Assembly: GCF_900102895.1 (NCBI RefSeq)
Contig: NZ_FNGD01000005.1
Span: forward strand, 186,001 to 250,000
DNA: 64,000 bases
DNA from: Arthrobacter sp. ov407
Lineage (GTDB): Bacteria > Actinomycetota > Actinomycetes > Actinomycetales > Micrococcaceae
Reading direction: 5' to 3'
Within the stretch, counting starts at the first letter, position 1. Each line of letters begins with the position of its first letter. Position numbers and translations under genes: made by a program. The notes under the pieces were generated by a model. The model was not told where the DNA came from. It made no database searches and saw only the letters and a program-made list of their open reading frames with translations. Of the stretch, positions 1 through 7,696 are shown piece after piece.

Positions 1-1157
1 CTCAGGGGCTTTCGACTGGATCCGGCGTAGTACTGAGCCTCATTCGGTCCGGCAAGGCAACCACGCGCAATGACCTGATCGAAGCGCTCGGGTGGTCCCG
101 CATCACGCTCGCCCGGCGACTCGATGAATTGCTTTCTTCATCCATCATCATCAGTGTGGGTCAGCTTGATTCCCGCGGTGGTCGGCCGCCCGAGACCTTT
201 GCCGTTAATCCGCATGCGGGCTTGCTCCTGGCGGTCGATATCGGCGGATCCCATACACGCCTTGCTATCACCGATCTCGTATCCACGATGGTGAGTGTTG
301 ATGAAGCGGATATCGGCTTGAGCGAAGGCCCTGCCGAAATTTTTGAGTGGGCCGGTCAGGTGTTCGACCACATGCTCCTGCGCCTTGGGAAGAGCCGACG
401 TGACGTCGTGGGCATCGGCGTGGGAGTTCCCGGGCCTGTCGACGTCTCCTCCGGCCAGCTTGCCGGTCCGCAAATCGATCGCCAATGGGAGGGCATCCGC
501 GTCCGCGAGTACTTCGCCGGACGCTACAATCATGCCGTCTTTGCCGTGGACCGTGACGTCAACATTATGGCTCTCGCCGAGGCGCGGCTGGGGTGGAGCG
601 AATACAGGAATCTTGTCGTGGTCAAAGCCGGCATTGGTCTCGGTCTCGCGTTCGTACTTGATGGCTGTGTCCATCGGGGTGCGCGCGGCGGCGCCGGCGA
701 CCTCAGCAGGCCGCGGCTGGACGGCGGGAGGCTGCAGCGTCTCGAGGCTGTCGCAAGCGGTGCCGTCATCCGGGACGAGCTGGTCGGTCGTGGCTACAAG
801 GTGCGAACGAGTGCCGACATCGTCGAGTATGCCCGCAAGGGGGATGCAGTCACCCTTGGCCTCCTGGAAAGAACCGGCTCCATCATCGGTCAGACCATGG
901 CCGACGTTGTCGGGCTCCTCAACCCAGAAGCGGTAATAGTCGGAGGGAACCTCGCGGAGGCCGGAGAGCCTTTTCTTTCGCCGATCCGGGAGGCCATCTT
1001 TAGCGGTGCGAGGAGTTTTGCAACCCAGGATCTCGTCGTGGAGCCGAGCCGTCTTGGCCATGCCGCAGGGGTGACGGGTGCATCGCTGATTGCCCAGGAT
1101 GCCCTCTTTGACCCAGACCGCATCAGCAGAATCACCCGGAGCGGCACTCAGGCCTGA
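1..1157 (+). CDS. ROK-family transcriptional regulator (5' end outside window)
   Basis: The frame is open from the first bases of the window, so the true start lies upstream. The first visible residues look like the end of a winged helix-turn-helix (ALGWSRITLARRLDEL). The ROK sugar-kinase-like domain follows, with the phosphate motif AVDIGGSHTRLAITD and the GIGVGVPGPVD motif. The usual ROK zinc signature (GEIGH followed by CxCGxxGC) is absent: the matching stretch reads GAGDLSRPRLDGGRLQRLEA and has no cysteines. It lies 141 bp upstream of a PTS operon on the same strand, so it probably regulates that operon (inference). ROK regulators normally bind a sugar or sugar phosphate. Loss of the zinc site suggests altered ligand sensing. 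Confidence 0.88.
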   Translation, partial: QGLSTGSGVVLSLIRSGKATTRNDLIEALGWSRITLARRLDELLSSSIIISVGQLDSRGGRPPETFAVNPHAGLLLAVDIGGSHTRLAITDLVSTMVSVDEADIGLSEGPAEIFEWAGQVFDHMLLRLGKSRRDVVGIGVGVPGPVDVSSGQLAGPQIDRQWEGIRVREYFAGRYNHAVFAVDRDVNIMALAEARLGWSEYRNLVVVKAGIGLGLAFVLDGCVHRGARGGAGDLSRPRLDGGRLQRLEAVASGAVIRDELVGRGYKVRTSADIVEYARKGDAVTLGLLERTGSIIGQTMADVVGLLNPEAVIVGGNLAEAGEPFLSPIREAIFSGARSFATQDLVVEPSRLGHAAGVTGASLIAQDALFDPDRISRITRSGTQA

Positions 1158-1243
1158 AGCAAAAGGCCTCAGGGGCAGGGCGAATCGGTCGGCTGCGGCA
1201 TGACTTTTGATCATTTGTAGACATAAGGTCCGCCGCGACTGTA

Positions 1244-1272
1244 GCGTGTGTCACGCACATCGACTTGTGCGT
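1244..1272. promoter_or_regulatory. overlapping palindromes, candidate operator upstream of PTS operon
   Basis: Two overlapping inverted repeats are visible. One is GCGTG-TGT-CACGC at 1244-1256. The other is ACGCACA-(6 nt)-TGTGCGT at 1253-1272. They lie 27-55 bp before the GTG start of the EIIA gene and downstream of the ROK gene, which fits an operator for that regulator. Binding is inference. Confidence 0.4.
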
Positions 1273-1298
1273 ACTCCCGTGACTGAAGGATTTCCACT

Positions 1299-1754
1299 GT
1301 GGCGTTGAACCTTGCCGAAGAACTGTCGTCCATCACCACCCGGGCGACGGCTGCTGACTGGAGAGCCGCCGTCCGTCTCGCCGGGGACGGTCTCGTGGCA
1401 GGCGGCGTAACCACCGACGCCTACACGGACGAAATGATTGCAGCGGTCGAAGCGCATGGACCTTACATTGTCATCGCTCCCGGCATTGCCCTCGCCCACG
1501 CCCGGCCCGCCGAATCGGTGCTCAAGGGTGGTCTGAGCTGGGTCAGCCTGGAAACGCCTGTTGAATTCGGGCACTCCTCGAATGACCCGGTGTCCCTTGT
1601 CATTGGACTGGCGGCAATTGACCACACGGCGCACATCGAAGTACTCAAGGCCGTCGCAGGGGTCCTTTCCGACAAGGAAGCCCGCGCAAAGCTCGAAGCA
1701 GCAACCTCCGACGATGAAGTCCGGGCCATCCTCAGCAGCCTGGCCGTCAAGTAG
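1299..1754 (+). CDS. PTS EIIA component (ascorbate/mannitol-fructose type)
   Basis: 151 aa, the usual length for a stand-alone EIIA of the PTS_EIIA_2 family. The active-site histidine is His67 in PGIALAHARP; it accepts phosphate from HPr and passes it to EIIB. The GTG start is chosen because GAAGGA lies 8 nt upstream. It is the first gene of a three-gene PTS operon, with EIIB starting 34 nt downstream. The UlaC-like call rests mainly on the neighbouring UlaA-type EIIC; the substrate is not known from sequence. Confidence 0.88.
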   Translation: MALNLAEELSSITTRATAADWRAAVRLAGDGLVAGGVTTDAYTDEMIAAVEAHGPYIVIAPGIALAHARPAESVLKGGLSWVSLETPVEFGHSSNDPVSLVIGLAAIDHTAHIEVLKAVAGVLSDKEARAKLEAATSDDEVRAILSSLAVK

Positions 1755-1788
1755 TTTTCGTCATCATCCCTGGATTGAAAGGCACCCC

Positions 1789-2061
1789 ATGAAGATTGTC
1801 GCCGTGTGCGGAATGGGCATTGGAACTTCAGTGCTCCTGAAAATGAATGCAGAAAAAGTTCTTACAGCCCTCGGCATCGATGCCGACGTCGAAGCTGCCG
1901 ATATCGGCGTGGCGCGCGGAGCGGCGCAAACGGCGGACATTGTCCTCACGTCCGACGAGCTCGCTCCTGAGATCGGCGCAGTGCCGGCCCGTGTGATCAT
2001 CATCGACAATTTCTTCGATCTTGATGAGATCACCAACAAGCTCACCGAAGCCATCCAGTAA
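1789..2061 (+). CDS. PTS EIIB component (ascorbate/galactitol type)
   Basis: 90 aa, a complete EIIB of the lactate-binding PTS_IIB (UlaB/SgaB-like) family. The N-terminus MKIVAVCGMGIGTS carries the P-loop-like phosphocysteine motif, with Cys7 as the predicted phosphorylation site. An upstream in-frame extension exists, but the ATG at 1789 directly precedes the conserved first beta strand and has GAAAGG about 7 nt upstream. It lies between EIIA and EIIC and should relay phosphate from His67 of EIIA to the incoming sugar. Confidence 0.9.
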   Translation: MKIVAVCGMGIGTSVLLKMNAEKVLTALGIDADVEAADIGVARGAAQTADIVLTSDELAPEIGAVPARVIIIDNFFDLDEITNKLTEAIQ

Positions 2062-2100
2062 CCCCTTACGCACCACACCTACAGAAAAGGAGCACACACG

Positions 2101-3621
2101 ATGGAGTGGCTCGTCGTCGTATTGAACTTTATTGGCCAGCACATACTCAACGTGCCGGCCTACTTGATCGGCATCATCACTGCTGTGGGGCTCGTAGCCC
2201 TGCGTCGAAACGCCGGCCAAGTTGTCGGCGGGGCGCTAAAGGCCGCTCTTGGATTCCTGATTCTCGGAGCCGGAGCTACGGTCGTCGTGGGCTCGCTCAC
2301 CCCGCTTGGCACTCTAATTCTTGCTGTGACTGGCGCGCAGGGCGTAATTCCCACCAATGAAGTCATCACGGCCATTGCACAAAAGGACTTCGGAGCCCAG
2401 AGCGCCTACGTGCTGACCCTTGGCTTCCTCGTCATGCTCGCCCTTGCCAGGTTCACACCGCTCAAGTACGTGTTCCTGACCGGGCACCACATGGTCTTCA
2501 TGGCCACCATGCTTACCGTTGTTCTATCCGTCGGGCTGGGCGAGAGCCTGAGCTGGCTTGTGGTGGTTATTGGTGCGGTCCTGCTCGGCGTCATCATGGT
2601 GGTCATGCCCGCTTTTGCGCATCCCTGGACCAAAAAAATCACCGGAAATGACACTATTGCCATCGGCCACTTCGGGACCCTCGGCTACATCGCCGCCGGC
2701 GCGGCCGGCCAGGCTGCTGGACGTCGGAGCAAGTCAACAGAGGAAATCAAGTTTCCGCAGGGGCTGAAGTTCCTGAGGGATTCCATGGTAGCCACCTCAC
2801 TGTCCATGGTCCTCATTTACATGGTCTTCGCTATCTGGGGTCTGATCGCACTTCCGCTCGACAAGGCGCTGGCCATCTTCGATGTTGCCGACGGTGCCGC
2901 ATTCATCATGGCCGGCTTCAGCCAGGCCTTGCAGTTCGGAGTGGGTGTGGCCATCATCCTCTACGGTGTCCGCACCGTCCTCGGTGAGCTGGTACCGGCA
3001 TTCCAGGGCATCGCCGAAAAGGTGGTCCCCGGAGCGAAGCCGGCGCTGGACATCCCGATCGTCTTCCCCTTCGGGGCAAACGCCGCCCTGATCGGCTTCC
3101 TCAGCTCCTTTGCTGGCGGACTCATAGCCCTGGGTCTCCTGGCCGTGTGGCTCAACCCGGCCTTCGGCCTGGCCCTGATCCTGCCCGGCATGGTGCCCCA
3201 CTTCTTCACCGGGGGAGGAGCAGGCGTTTACGGCAACGCCACCGGCGGCCGCCGTGGTGCAATGCTCGGCGGATTCGTGAACGGAGTTGTCATCACCCTT
3301 CTGCCCGCGATCCTGCTGCTGGTACTCGGTCAACTCGGTTTCTCCAACAGCACCTTCGGGGACGCGGACTTCGGCTGGTTCGGGACGCTCATCGGTGTCA
3401 GCCTTCGCACCGGGACCACTGCAGGTGTGGTTCTCACCATCCTTATCGCTGTAGTCCTTGTGTCAGCGGCGATCGTCTTCCAGCGCAAGGTAGTCGACAC
3501 AGGCTGGGTGCCCGGTTCCAATCGCGACGGGTGGCTTGCTGGTATCAAAGCGGTGGAGAAGGCCAGGCTGGACTCCGAGAAGGCACAGCAGGCAAGAGTC
3601 AAGGCAGACCTGGCGCGGTAG
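2101..3621 (+). CDS. ulaA: PTS EIIC, UlaA/SgaT-family membrane transporter
   Basis: 506 aa and very hydrophobic throughout, with about ten or more membrane segments, typical of the UlaA (PTS ascorbate-specific IIC) fold. Glycine-rich re-entrant-like stretches such as PHFFTGGGAGVYGNATGGRRGA fit the family. AAGGAG lies 9 nt before the ATG. It is the last gene of the operon. No lactonase, decarboxylase or epimerase of the L-ascorbate pathway follows, so the substrate may not be ascorbate. UlaA relatives in actinobacteria are often of unknown specificity. Confidence 0.9.
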   Translation: MEWLVVVLNFIGQHILNVPAYLIGIITAVGLVALRRNAGQVVGGALKAALGFLILGAGATVVVGSLTPLGTLILAVTGAQGVIPTNEVITAIAQKDFGAQSAYVLTLGFLVMLALARFTPLKYVFLTGHHMVFMATMLTVVLSVGLGESLSWLVVVIGAVLLGVIMVVMPAFAHPWTKKITGNDTIAIGHFGTLGYIAAGAAGQAAGRRSKSTEEIKFPQGLKFLRDSMVATSLSMVLIYMVFAIWGLIALPLDKALAIFDVADGAAFIMAGFSQALQFGVGVAIILYGVRTVLGELVPAFQGIAEKVVPGAKPALDIPIVFPFGANAALIGFLSSFAGGLIALGLLAVWLNPAFGLALILPGMVPHFFTGGGAGVYGNATGGRRGAMLGGFVNGVVITLLPAILLLVLGQLGFSNSTFGDADFGWFGTLIGVSLRTGTTAGVVLTILIAVVLVSAAIVFQRKVVDTGWVPGSNRDGWLAGIKAVEKARLDSEKAQQARVKADLAR

Positions 3622-4295
3622 TTTCGGCGACATCGAGACGGAGGAACGGCCGGGCTGGAACTTTTAGTCCCGCAAGCTGAGAGGTCACCGACCGTCAACC
3701 GGAGTTGGCCGCTGCGGCGGACCTGGAATTCCCGGCGGATTGCCGTCGTTGATGAGGCGGCGTAAAAGCCGCGTATCAACGTTCGGGGTCCACCACGAGT
3801 CTGGAGAGCCTGCGGCGCGCCTGCTCCGGGGCACGGCGCAGGCTCCGGCCAAGGAGGTTCTGTACCTGGCGGTGGCAGGTGGCCATCAAGCCAACGCGAA
3901 ATGACGATGGCGGCAGGGGTGGTGGAGCTCGGAGGATCTCAACTGCAACGCTAGTGGGAGACGAGCGAACCAAATAGCGGCGCCAAAACCAAGGCGAATA
4001 TCTCTCCTTGTCGGGCCGCCAACCTCAGGACCCTCTCCCGGTCGGCATGAGGCTGGTGCTCCGTTTAGGGGACCAGTTCCGGCTTAGGCACGCCGTCATC
4101 TTTGGTGTGTGTTGGCTGGTTTCGGCGGCCATTTCGTTGGGCGGCGGTACCAGCGTTCGTGGCCGGGAATTGGCCCTGGTGCCTACCCGGAGCAGAGATG
4201 GCCGGTTGGGCATTCACTGAACCACCGTCGACGATCGAGGGGCCTACAAATTCACCGGGCCAACCACAAACCGGTCGGTCTTATGGGATCTCCGG
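3622..4295. other. gene-poor stretch after the PTS operon
   Basis: About 670 bp separate the PTS operon from the convergent SDR gene. No open frame here has a convincing start, ribosome-binding site or recognisable protein. The only clear structure is the hairpin at 3748-3780. Short frames rich in Arg and Ser look like out-of-frame high-GC sequence or decayed remnants. A decayed gene cannot be excluded. Confidence 0.6.
3748..3780. terminator. hairpin, possible terminator
   Basis: GTTGAT (3748-3753) pairs with ATCAAC (3775-3780) and GCGGC (3757-3761) with GCCGC (3768-3772), around a GTAAAA loop with a 3/2-nt internal loop. It lies about 125 bp past the PTS operon. No U-tract follows, so termination is only a guess. 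Confidence 0.3.
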
Positions 4296-5249
4296 TCAAC
4301 TTCGGAGCGCGGCTGCAGAGTAATCCCAGAGGCGGTGGGCGATCTCTGGATTCACGGCGTGGTCGGCAACAGCCCCATCTATGTCTTCGCCAGCCAACGA
4401 TGCGTTCTGGTTGTCCTCGAAGTACCTCCCGGTGACTCCTTCGACCAGGGGCGATGCGGCGAGGAGCGCGCTGGTCGCCGCGCCCTGTGCTGTGGTCTTG
4501 AAGAAGGGTTGTTCGATCCTGTTTCCGTCCGCATCGGCGCCGCCCATCGCCTGGAGCGTTGGAAGGTCGACATGGCGTTGCAAGTTAGTGGTGATCCACC
4601 CGGGCATGAGCGAGTTTGCGACTATTCCGTCTTCGGCCCACCGTTGTGAGATGCCGACCGCGAGGAGGATGTCCGCGGTCTTTGACCGCCCGTAGGCGAC
4701 CCACGGGTCGTAGGCAGTGTGGGTGAACTGAGGATCGTCGAGGTCGAATGGGTGGTTCCGGTGCGCACCAGAACTCACCACCACTACCCGGCCGGCTCCT
4801 GCGTCCCGGAGCGCTGGCTGAAGCCCGAGCGCGAGAGCGAAATGGCCGAGGTAGTTCGTCGCGAGCTGCATCTCCCAACCTTGACGGCTCCGCTGCAGCG
4901 TCGGCAGGGCCATGATCCCGGCGTTGGCGACGAGAGTGTCTACGGGGCCGTCCCAGGCTTGCGTGAACGCGCGGACGGAATCCAGGTCGGCGAGGTCCAG
5001 CCGGGCGGCGCGCACGCTGCCCGGCCAGTTCTCCTCGACTGACGCCTGAATAAGTGACGACGCAGCGGTGGGGTCGCGCACCGCCGCGGTGACCTCGGCA
5101 CCAGCCCGCGCCAGGGCGCGCACCGTCTCTGCCCCGATGCCGGAGGCGCCTCCTGTGACGATCATCCGCGTGCCACGCAATCGGACACCGTTGAGGATCT
5201 CGTCAGCGGTTGCCCGGGGGCCGAATGGAGTCGTGAACCGATCAGACAT
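4296..5249 (-). CDS. short-chain dehydrogenase/reductase
   Basis: 317 aa, SDR fold. It has the NAD(P)-binding TGGASGIG motif near residue 33, NAGIM for the central sheet, a catalytic Ser in VVVSSGAH and YGRSK as the YxxxK catalytic pair. Length and the long C-terminus resemble the retinol-dehydrogenase/oxidoreductase-like SDR subgroup. It probably reduces or oxidises an alcohol/ketone with NADP; the substrate is unknown. Its start overlaps the end of the 60-aa gene at 5242-5424 by 8 nt, so the two are translationally coupled. A divergent AraC-family regulator is the likely controller. Confidence 0.9.
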   Translation of the reverse strand: MSDRFTTPFGPRATADEILNGVRLRGTRMIVTGGASGIGAETVRALARAGAEVTAAVRDPTAASSLIQASVEENWPGSVRAARLDLADLDSVRAFTQAWDGPVDTLVANAGIMALPTLQRSRQGWEMQLATNYLGHFALALGLQPALRDAGAGRVVVVSSGAHRNHPFDLDDPQFTHTAYDPWVAYGRSKTADILLAVGISQRWAEDGIVANSLMPGWITTNLQRHVDLPTLQAMGGADADGNRIEQPFFKTTAQGAATSALLAASPLVEGVTGRYFEDNQNASLAGEDIDGAVADHAVNPEIAHRLWDYSAAALRS

Positions 5250-5424
5250 TCGCGGCCTCCGTTTCGAGGTGAGCCATAATCTGGTGGAGTTCCGCTGGCA
5301 GGTCGCCCGGCTCCACGTCCTCGATCATGTCCGCGGTGAGGAGAGTGATGCGACCCCCGAATTCGCCGCCCGTCGGGACAGCAACCCGGTTGCCAGTGGG
5401 GCGTTTGATGATTGTGTCAGTCAT
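5242..5424 (-). CDS. small hypothetical protein coupled to the SDR
   Basis: 60 aa, acidic, with no membrane segment or cysteine. It is supported as a gene by an AAGGAAGGA ribosome-binding site 5-6 nt before the ATG and by an 8-nt overlap of its end with the SDR start. It is the first gene transcribed from the divergent promoter region. I do not recognise a family. It could be a small accessory or partner protein of the SDR, or a leader that couples translation of the SDR. Confidence 0.65.
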   Translation of the reverse strand: MTDTIIKRPTGNRVAVPTGGEFGGRITLLTADMIEDVEPGDLPAELHQIMAHLETEAANV

Positions 5425-5449
5425 ATGTGATTCCTTCCTTTTTCAGGTT

Positions 5450-5464
5450 CTAGCCATAGGCTAG
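5450..5464. promoter_or_regulatory. perfect palindrome, candidate operator
   Basis: CTAGCC-ATA-GGCTAG: 6-bp perfect arms with a 3-nt spacer, in the 67-bp divergent region between the small gene/SDR and the AraC regulator. A TATAAT hexamer at 5485-5490 lies on the regulator side. It is a likely control site for one or both promoters; the binding protein is not proven. Confidence 0.45.
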
Positions 5465-5491
5465 GCGCAGGAAGGTAGACTAACTATAATT

Positions 5492-6469
5492 ATGAATATA
5501 GAAAAATACATAAATCGTCCACATGGGATGGATGACCCACTAGGAGAGGTGCTTGCGCTCGTCAGTGCCCGCGGGGAGCTGACATCGACACTGATCGGGC
5601 ATGGCGACTGGGCGCTACGATTCTCGGCACCTGCCGGAGCTAAGTTCAACTCAGTGACCGTAGGGTCATGCATCGTGTACACGGAGGGGTTGGCGCAACC
5701 GGTCACGCTCCGCGTGGGCGACTCGTTCCTTCTCACAAGACCACAGGAATTCGTTCTCGCCACCTCGACTGAGGCGCGAGAACAACCGGCCTCTCCGTTC
5801 TTCCGCGCCGCGGAGGGGCGCACGGTCGAGTTCGGACCAACGGAGCAGCCAGTGAGCGCAGCGCTCATCGGAGGGAGTTTCACGTTTGATCGCCGGGCCC
5901 GCGAGCTACTACTCAACGCTCTGCCGCCGCTTATTTACCTTCCCGCGGACGCAAGCGGTGCCGCGACCGCTCAATACCTCCTTCGAAGGATCGACCAGGA
6001 GGGACGATACGGCCGGCTCGCTGCCGACGTCATCGTGCAACACCTCGCCGTCGTGCTCCTCGTCGACATGATCCGTTACCACGTCACGCAAAACTCGAAC
6101 GGCATCGGATGGCTGCACGGCCTCACCGACCCTGTCGTCGCGGCCGCACTGGCGGCTATCCATACCACCCCGGCCGCGCGGTGGACAGTGCAACTGCTTG
6201 CCGACGAAGCCCACGTATCCCGTTCGACCTTCGCGGCGCGATTCAAATCCGTCGTTGGGCAAGGCCCACTCGAATACCTCACTCGCTGGCGGCTTGAGGT
6301 CGGCGCACACCGCCTCGCGACCACAAGTCTGACGATAGCCACCATCGCAGGCGACGTCGGCTACGGCTCCGAAGCAGCATTCGCACTCGCATTTAAACGC
6401 GAACTCGGAATGGCCCCCGGACGTTATCGCCGATCACTGCAAACGTCAGGGACGAAGCTGGTTCTCTAG
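5492..6469 (+). CDS. AraC-family transcriptional regulator
   Basis: 325 aa. The N-terminal half (about residues 13-175) is a cupin-like ligand domain of the AraC_binding_2 type; the C-terminus (about 210-315) holds two helix-turn-helices (WTVQLLADEAHVSRSTFAARF and LTIATIAGDVGYGSEAAFALAFKRE) and ends with the typical GMAPGRYRR. A TATAAT at 5485-5490 sits so close to the ATG at 5492 that transcription may begin downstream of it. The real start could then be the ATG at 5528 (MDDPLGEVLALV), which also matches the usual N-terminus of this subgroup. It is divergent from the SDR pair, its probable target. Confidence 0.9.
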   Translation: MNIEKYINRPHGMDDPLGEVLALVSARGELTSTLIGHGDWALRFSAPAGAKFNSVTVGSCIVYTEGLAQPVTLRVGDSFLLTRPQEFVLATSTEAREQPASPFFRAAEGRTVEFGPTEQPVSAALIGGSFTFDRRARELLLNALPPLIYLPADASGAATAQYLLRRIDQEGRYGRLAADVIVQHLAVVLLVDMIRYHVTQNSNGIGWLHGLTDPVVAAALAAIHTTPAARWTVQLLADEAHVSRSTFAARFKSVVGQGPLEYLTRWRLEVGAHRLATTSLTIATIAGDVGYGSEAAFALAFKRELGMAPGRYRRSLQTSGTKLVL

Positions 6470-6814
6470 GCAGAGGGAACGTTGCTGGCCCTGCAGTGTT
6501 TTGTTGATGGCGAAATCCGCCGCAACGCGAACCCGACCCGTTCCCGCCAGAGCCCGGGCCCGCTGCCCGTCTCTCCGGATCCGATGTTTCCTGGCGCGCG
6601 CGGTGTGGCCGAACACAATGGTGCCGCGATGTATCCATCTTGCCGGAGGCCGATGGCTCAAAGACTTCTAACGGCGTAGAGGCGGGCTGGCTCCCAAAGG
6701 TGACAGGTGGGCGCGAACGTGCGAGACATGTCGCGTACTAGTGCTTTGAGTGAATGGAGGAAGCCGGAATCAACCCCGTACGGTCCTCGTGATTCCCCGG
6801 TGCGTTGTGGCCGC
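6470..6814. other. intergenic stretch without a supported gene
   Basis: 345 bp between the AraC gene and a small minus-strand gene. Overlapping minus-strand frames near 6393-6661 exist, but they run into the AraC gene, lack a ribosome-binding site and show no recognisable domain. I see no gene here. Confidence 0.5.
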
Positions 6815-7000
6815 TCAGCCCCGCGGCGGCTTCTTCGGGTTCCGTGTCTCGACGCTCTTCCAGGGACCGGGCGTCACTTTCGACGCTATGAAGTTCCCGA
6901 GGCCGTCATACTTGTCGAAGAGACCGCTCCGCTCGTTTTTCTGCTGATAACGGTCCTTCAGCTGACCAATCCGCTTGCCTTCGCCGGTGTTTTTTGCCAC
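6815..7000 (-). CDS. small hypothetical protein
   Basis: 61 aa from a GTG at 7000, chosen because GGGGGA lies 6 nt upstream; the longer frame upstream of it has no such signal. The protein is strongly basic and polar (KNTGEGKRIGQLKDRYQQKN, then FDKYDGLGNFIASKVTPGPWK). It resembles short actinobacterial hypothetical proteins that share GEGKRIG and TPGPWKGV-like motifs (from memory, not searched). No membrane segment is seen. It stands alone, and its function is unknown. Confidence 0.6.
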   Translation of the reverse strand: MAKNTGEGKRIGQLKDRYQQKNERSGLFDKYDGLGNFIASKVTPGPWKSVETRNPKKPPRG

Positions 7001-7509
7001 CAAGCATCCCCCAAATCGCGTCGCATTCTCGCGGGCAGTATATATGATCGGCGGGTGGCGCCAAATGCTTTTTGACGGAAACGACGGCGTGCAGGTTCTG
7101 TGTGGGTGGGGCAACGTATAGCCGCTTTGTTCCTCTAAAAGATCGATGAACGGCCGAGTACAGTTTTTATCCGCGCACTAGTTAACAAATGGCAGATCCG
7201 GACCGCCACCGAGTTCGAGGCGATCCCTACCCGCCGATGAGAGCCCGCTCGGCTGTGTTGATCTCGAACACGTGGTTATTGAAGGAACCCACGAACGTGG
7301 CAGTCGGTCGACTCACGGTCATCCCTGTTGCCTTTCAGATGAAAGCGGACAGTGCACGCGACCTTCGTCCAGCACGCGTGAGACTGCCGCCGAACCCCGC
7401 ATCTATCCCGCAGATTCGATGACAACCGACGAAAGCGGATGACAGCAGAAAACAGGCCTGACCTGCGACGATCGAAGATGCTGATAGCCCGCAGAAACCC
7501 CCGAACGAG

Positions 7510-7558
7510 CCGTACTCTTACTCGAAAGGTCACCGGATCGACGCCGGTCGGAGCCACA
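7510..7558 (+). other. degenerate tRNA-Lys(CUU)-like 3' half; possible integration scar
   Basis: The segments have exact tRNA lengths: 5 nt, loop CTCTTAC (7515-7521, anticodon CTT), 5 nt, AGGTC variable region, T-stem ACCGG/CCGGT around a 7-nt ATCGACG loop (7532-7548), then 7-nt CGGAGCC and ACA. The T-arm pairs fully. The anticodon stem (CCGTA/TCGAA) does not pair, and no matching 5' half (GGCTCCG) is found upstream. An intact tRNA is excluded. A tRNA fragment left by integration is possible; coincidence is too. Confidence 0.3.
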
Positions 7559-7631
7559 TGCACTGCGGTTCTTTGCCCGGCGCTTTGGATAACGCGGCTG
7601 CGTTGTAGCTGGCAACCCACAGCCCGGGTCA

Positions 7632-7675
7632 GGATCCCGTGCCAGCGCACCTGAGCTGTGTGTGGCGCGGGATCC
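7632..7675 (-). terminator. hairpin after the etf-cytochrome b operon
   Basis: 13-nt arms GGATCCCGTGCCA (7632-7644) and TGGCGCGGGATCC (7663-7675), one G-T mismatch, 18-nt loop. It begins 22 bp past the stop of the minus-strand operon. No U-tract follows, as is common for actinobacterial terminators. Confidence 0.5.
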
Positions 7676-7696
7676 CCCCTGTGCAGGCGGTGAAGC

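Larger units (their letters stand above)
7001..7696. other. non-coding stretch with tRNA-like remnant and hairpin
   Basis: About 700 bp before the end of the etf operon, locally lower in GC around 7020-7200. No frame has both a ribosome-binding site and a recognisable product. It contains the tRNA-like segment at 7510-7558 and the hairpin at 7632-7675, listed separately. Confidence 0.5.

Noticed and set aside
138-1214. 358-aa minus-strand frame opposite the ROK gene
   Set aside because: It mirrors the ROK coding frame, has no domain and starts past the ROK stop; a shadow of a high-GC gene.
3776-3973. 65-aa minus-strand frame as an integrase or transposase fragment
   Set aside because: The segment VQNLLGRSLRRAPE looked suggestive, but no catalytic residue or second fragment is present.
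7510-7558. functional tRNA-Lys
   Set aside because: No pairing 5' half or acceptor stem and a broken anticodon stem; kept only as a possible remnant.
7632-7680. 6C-type small RNA
   Set aside because: A run of C follows the stem, but the two-loop C-rich shape is absent; a terminator after the etf operon explains the hairpin better.
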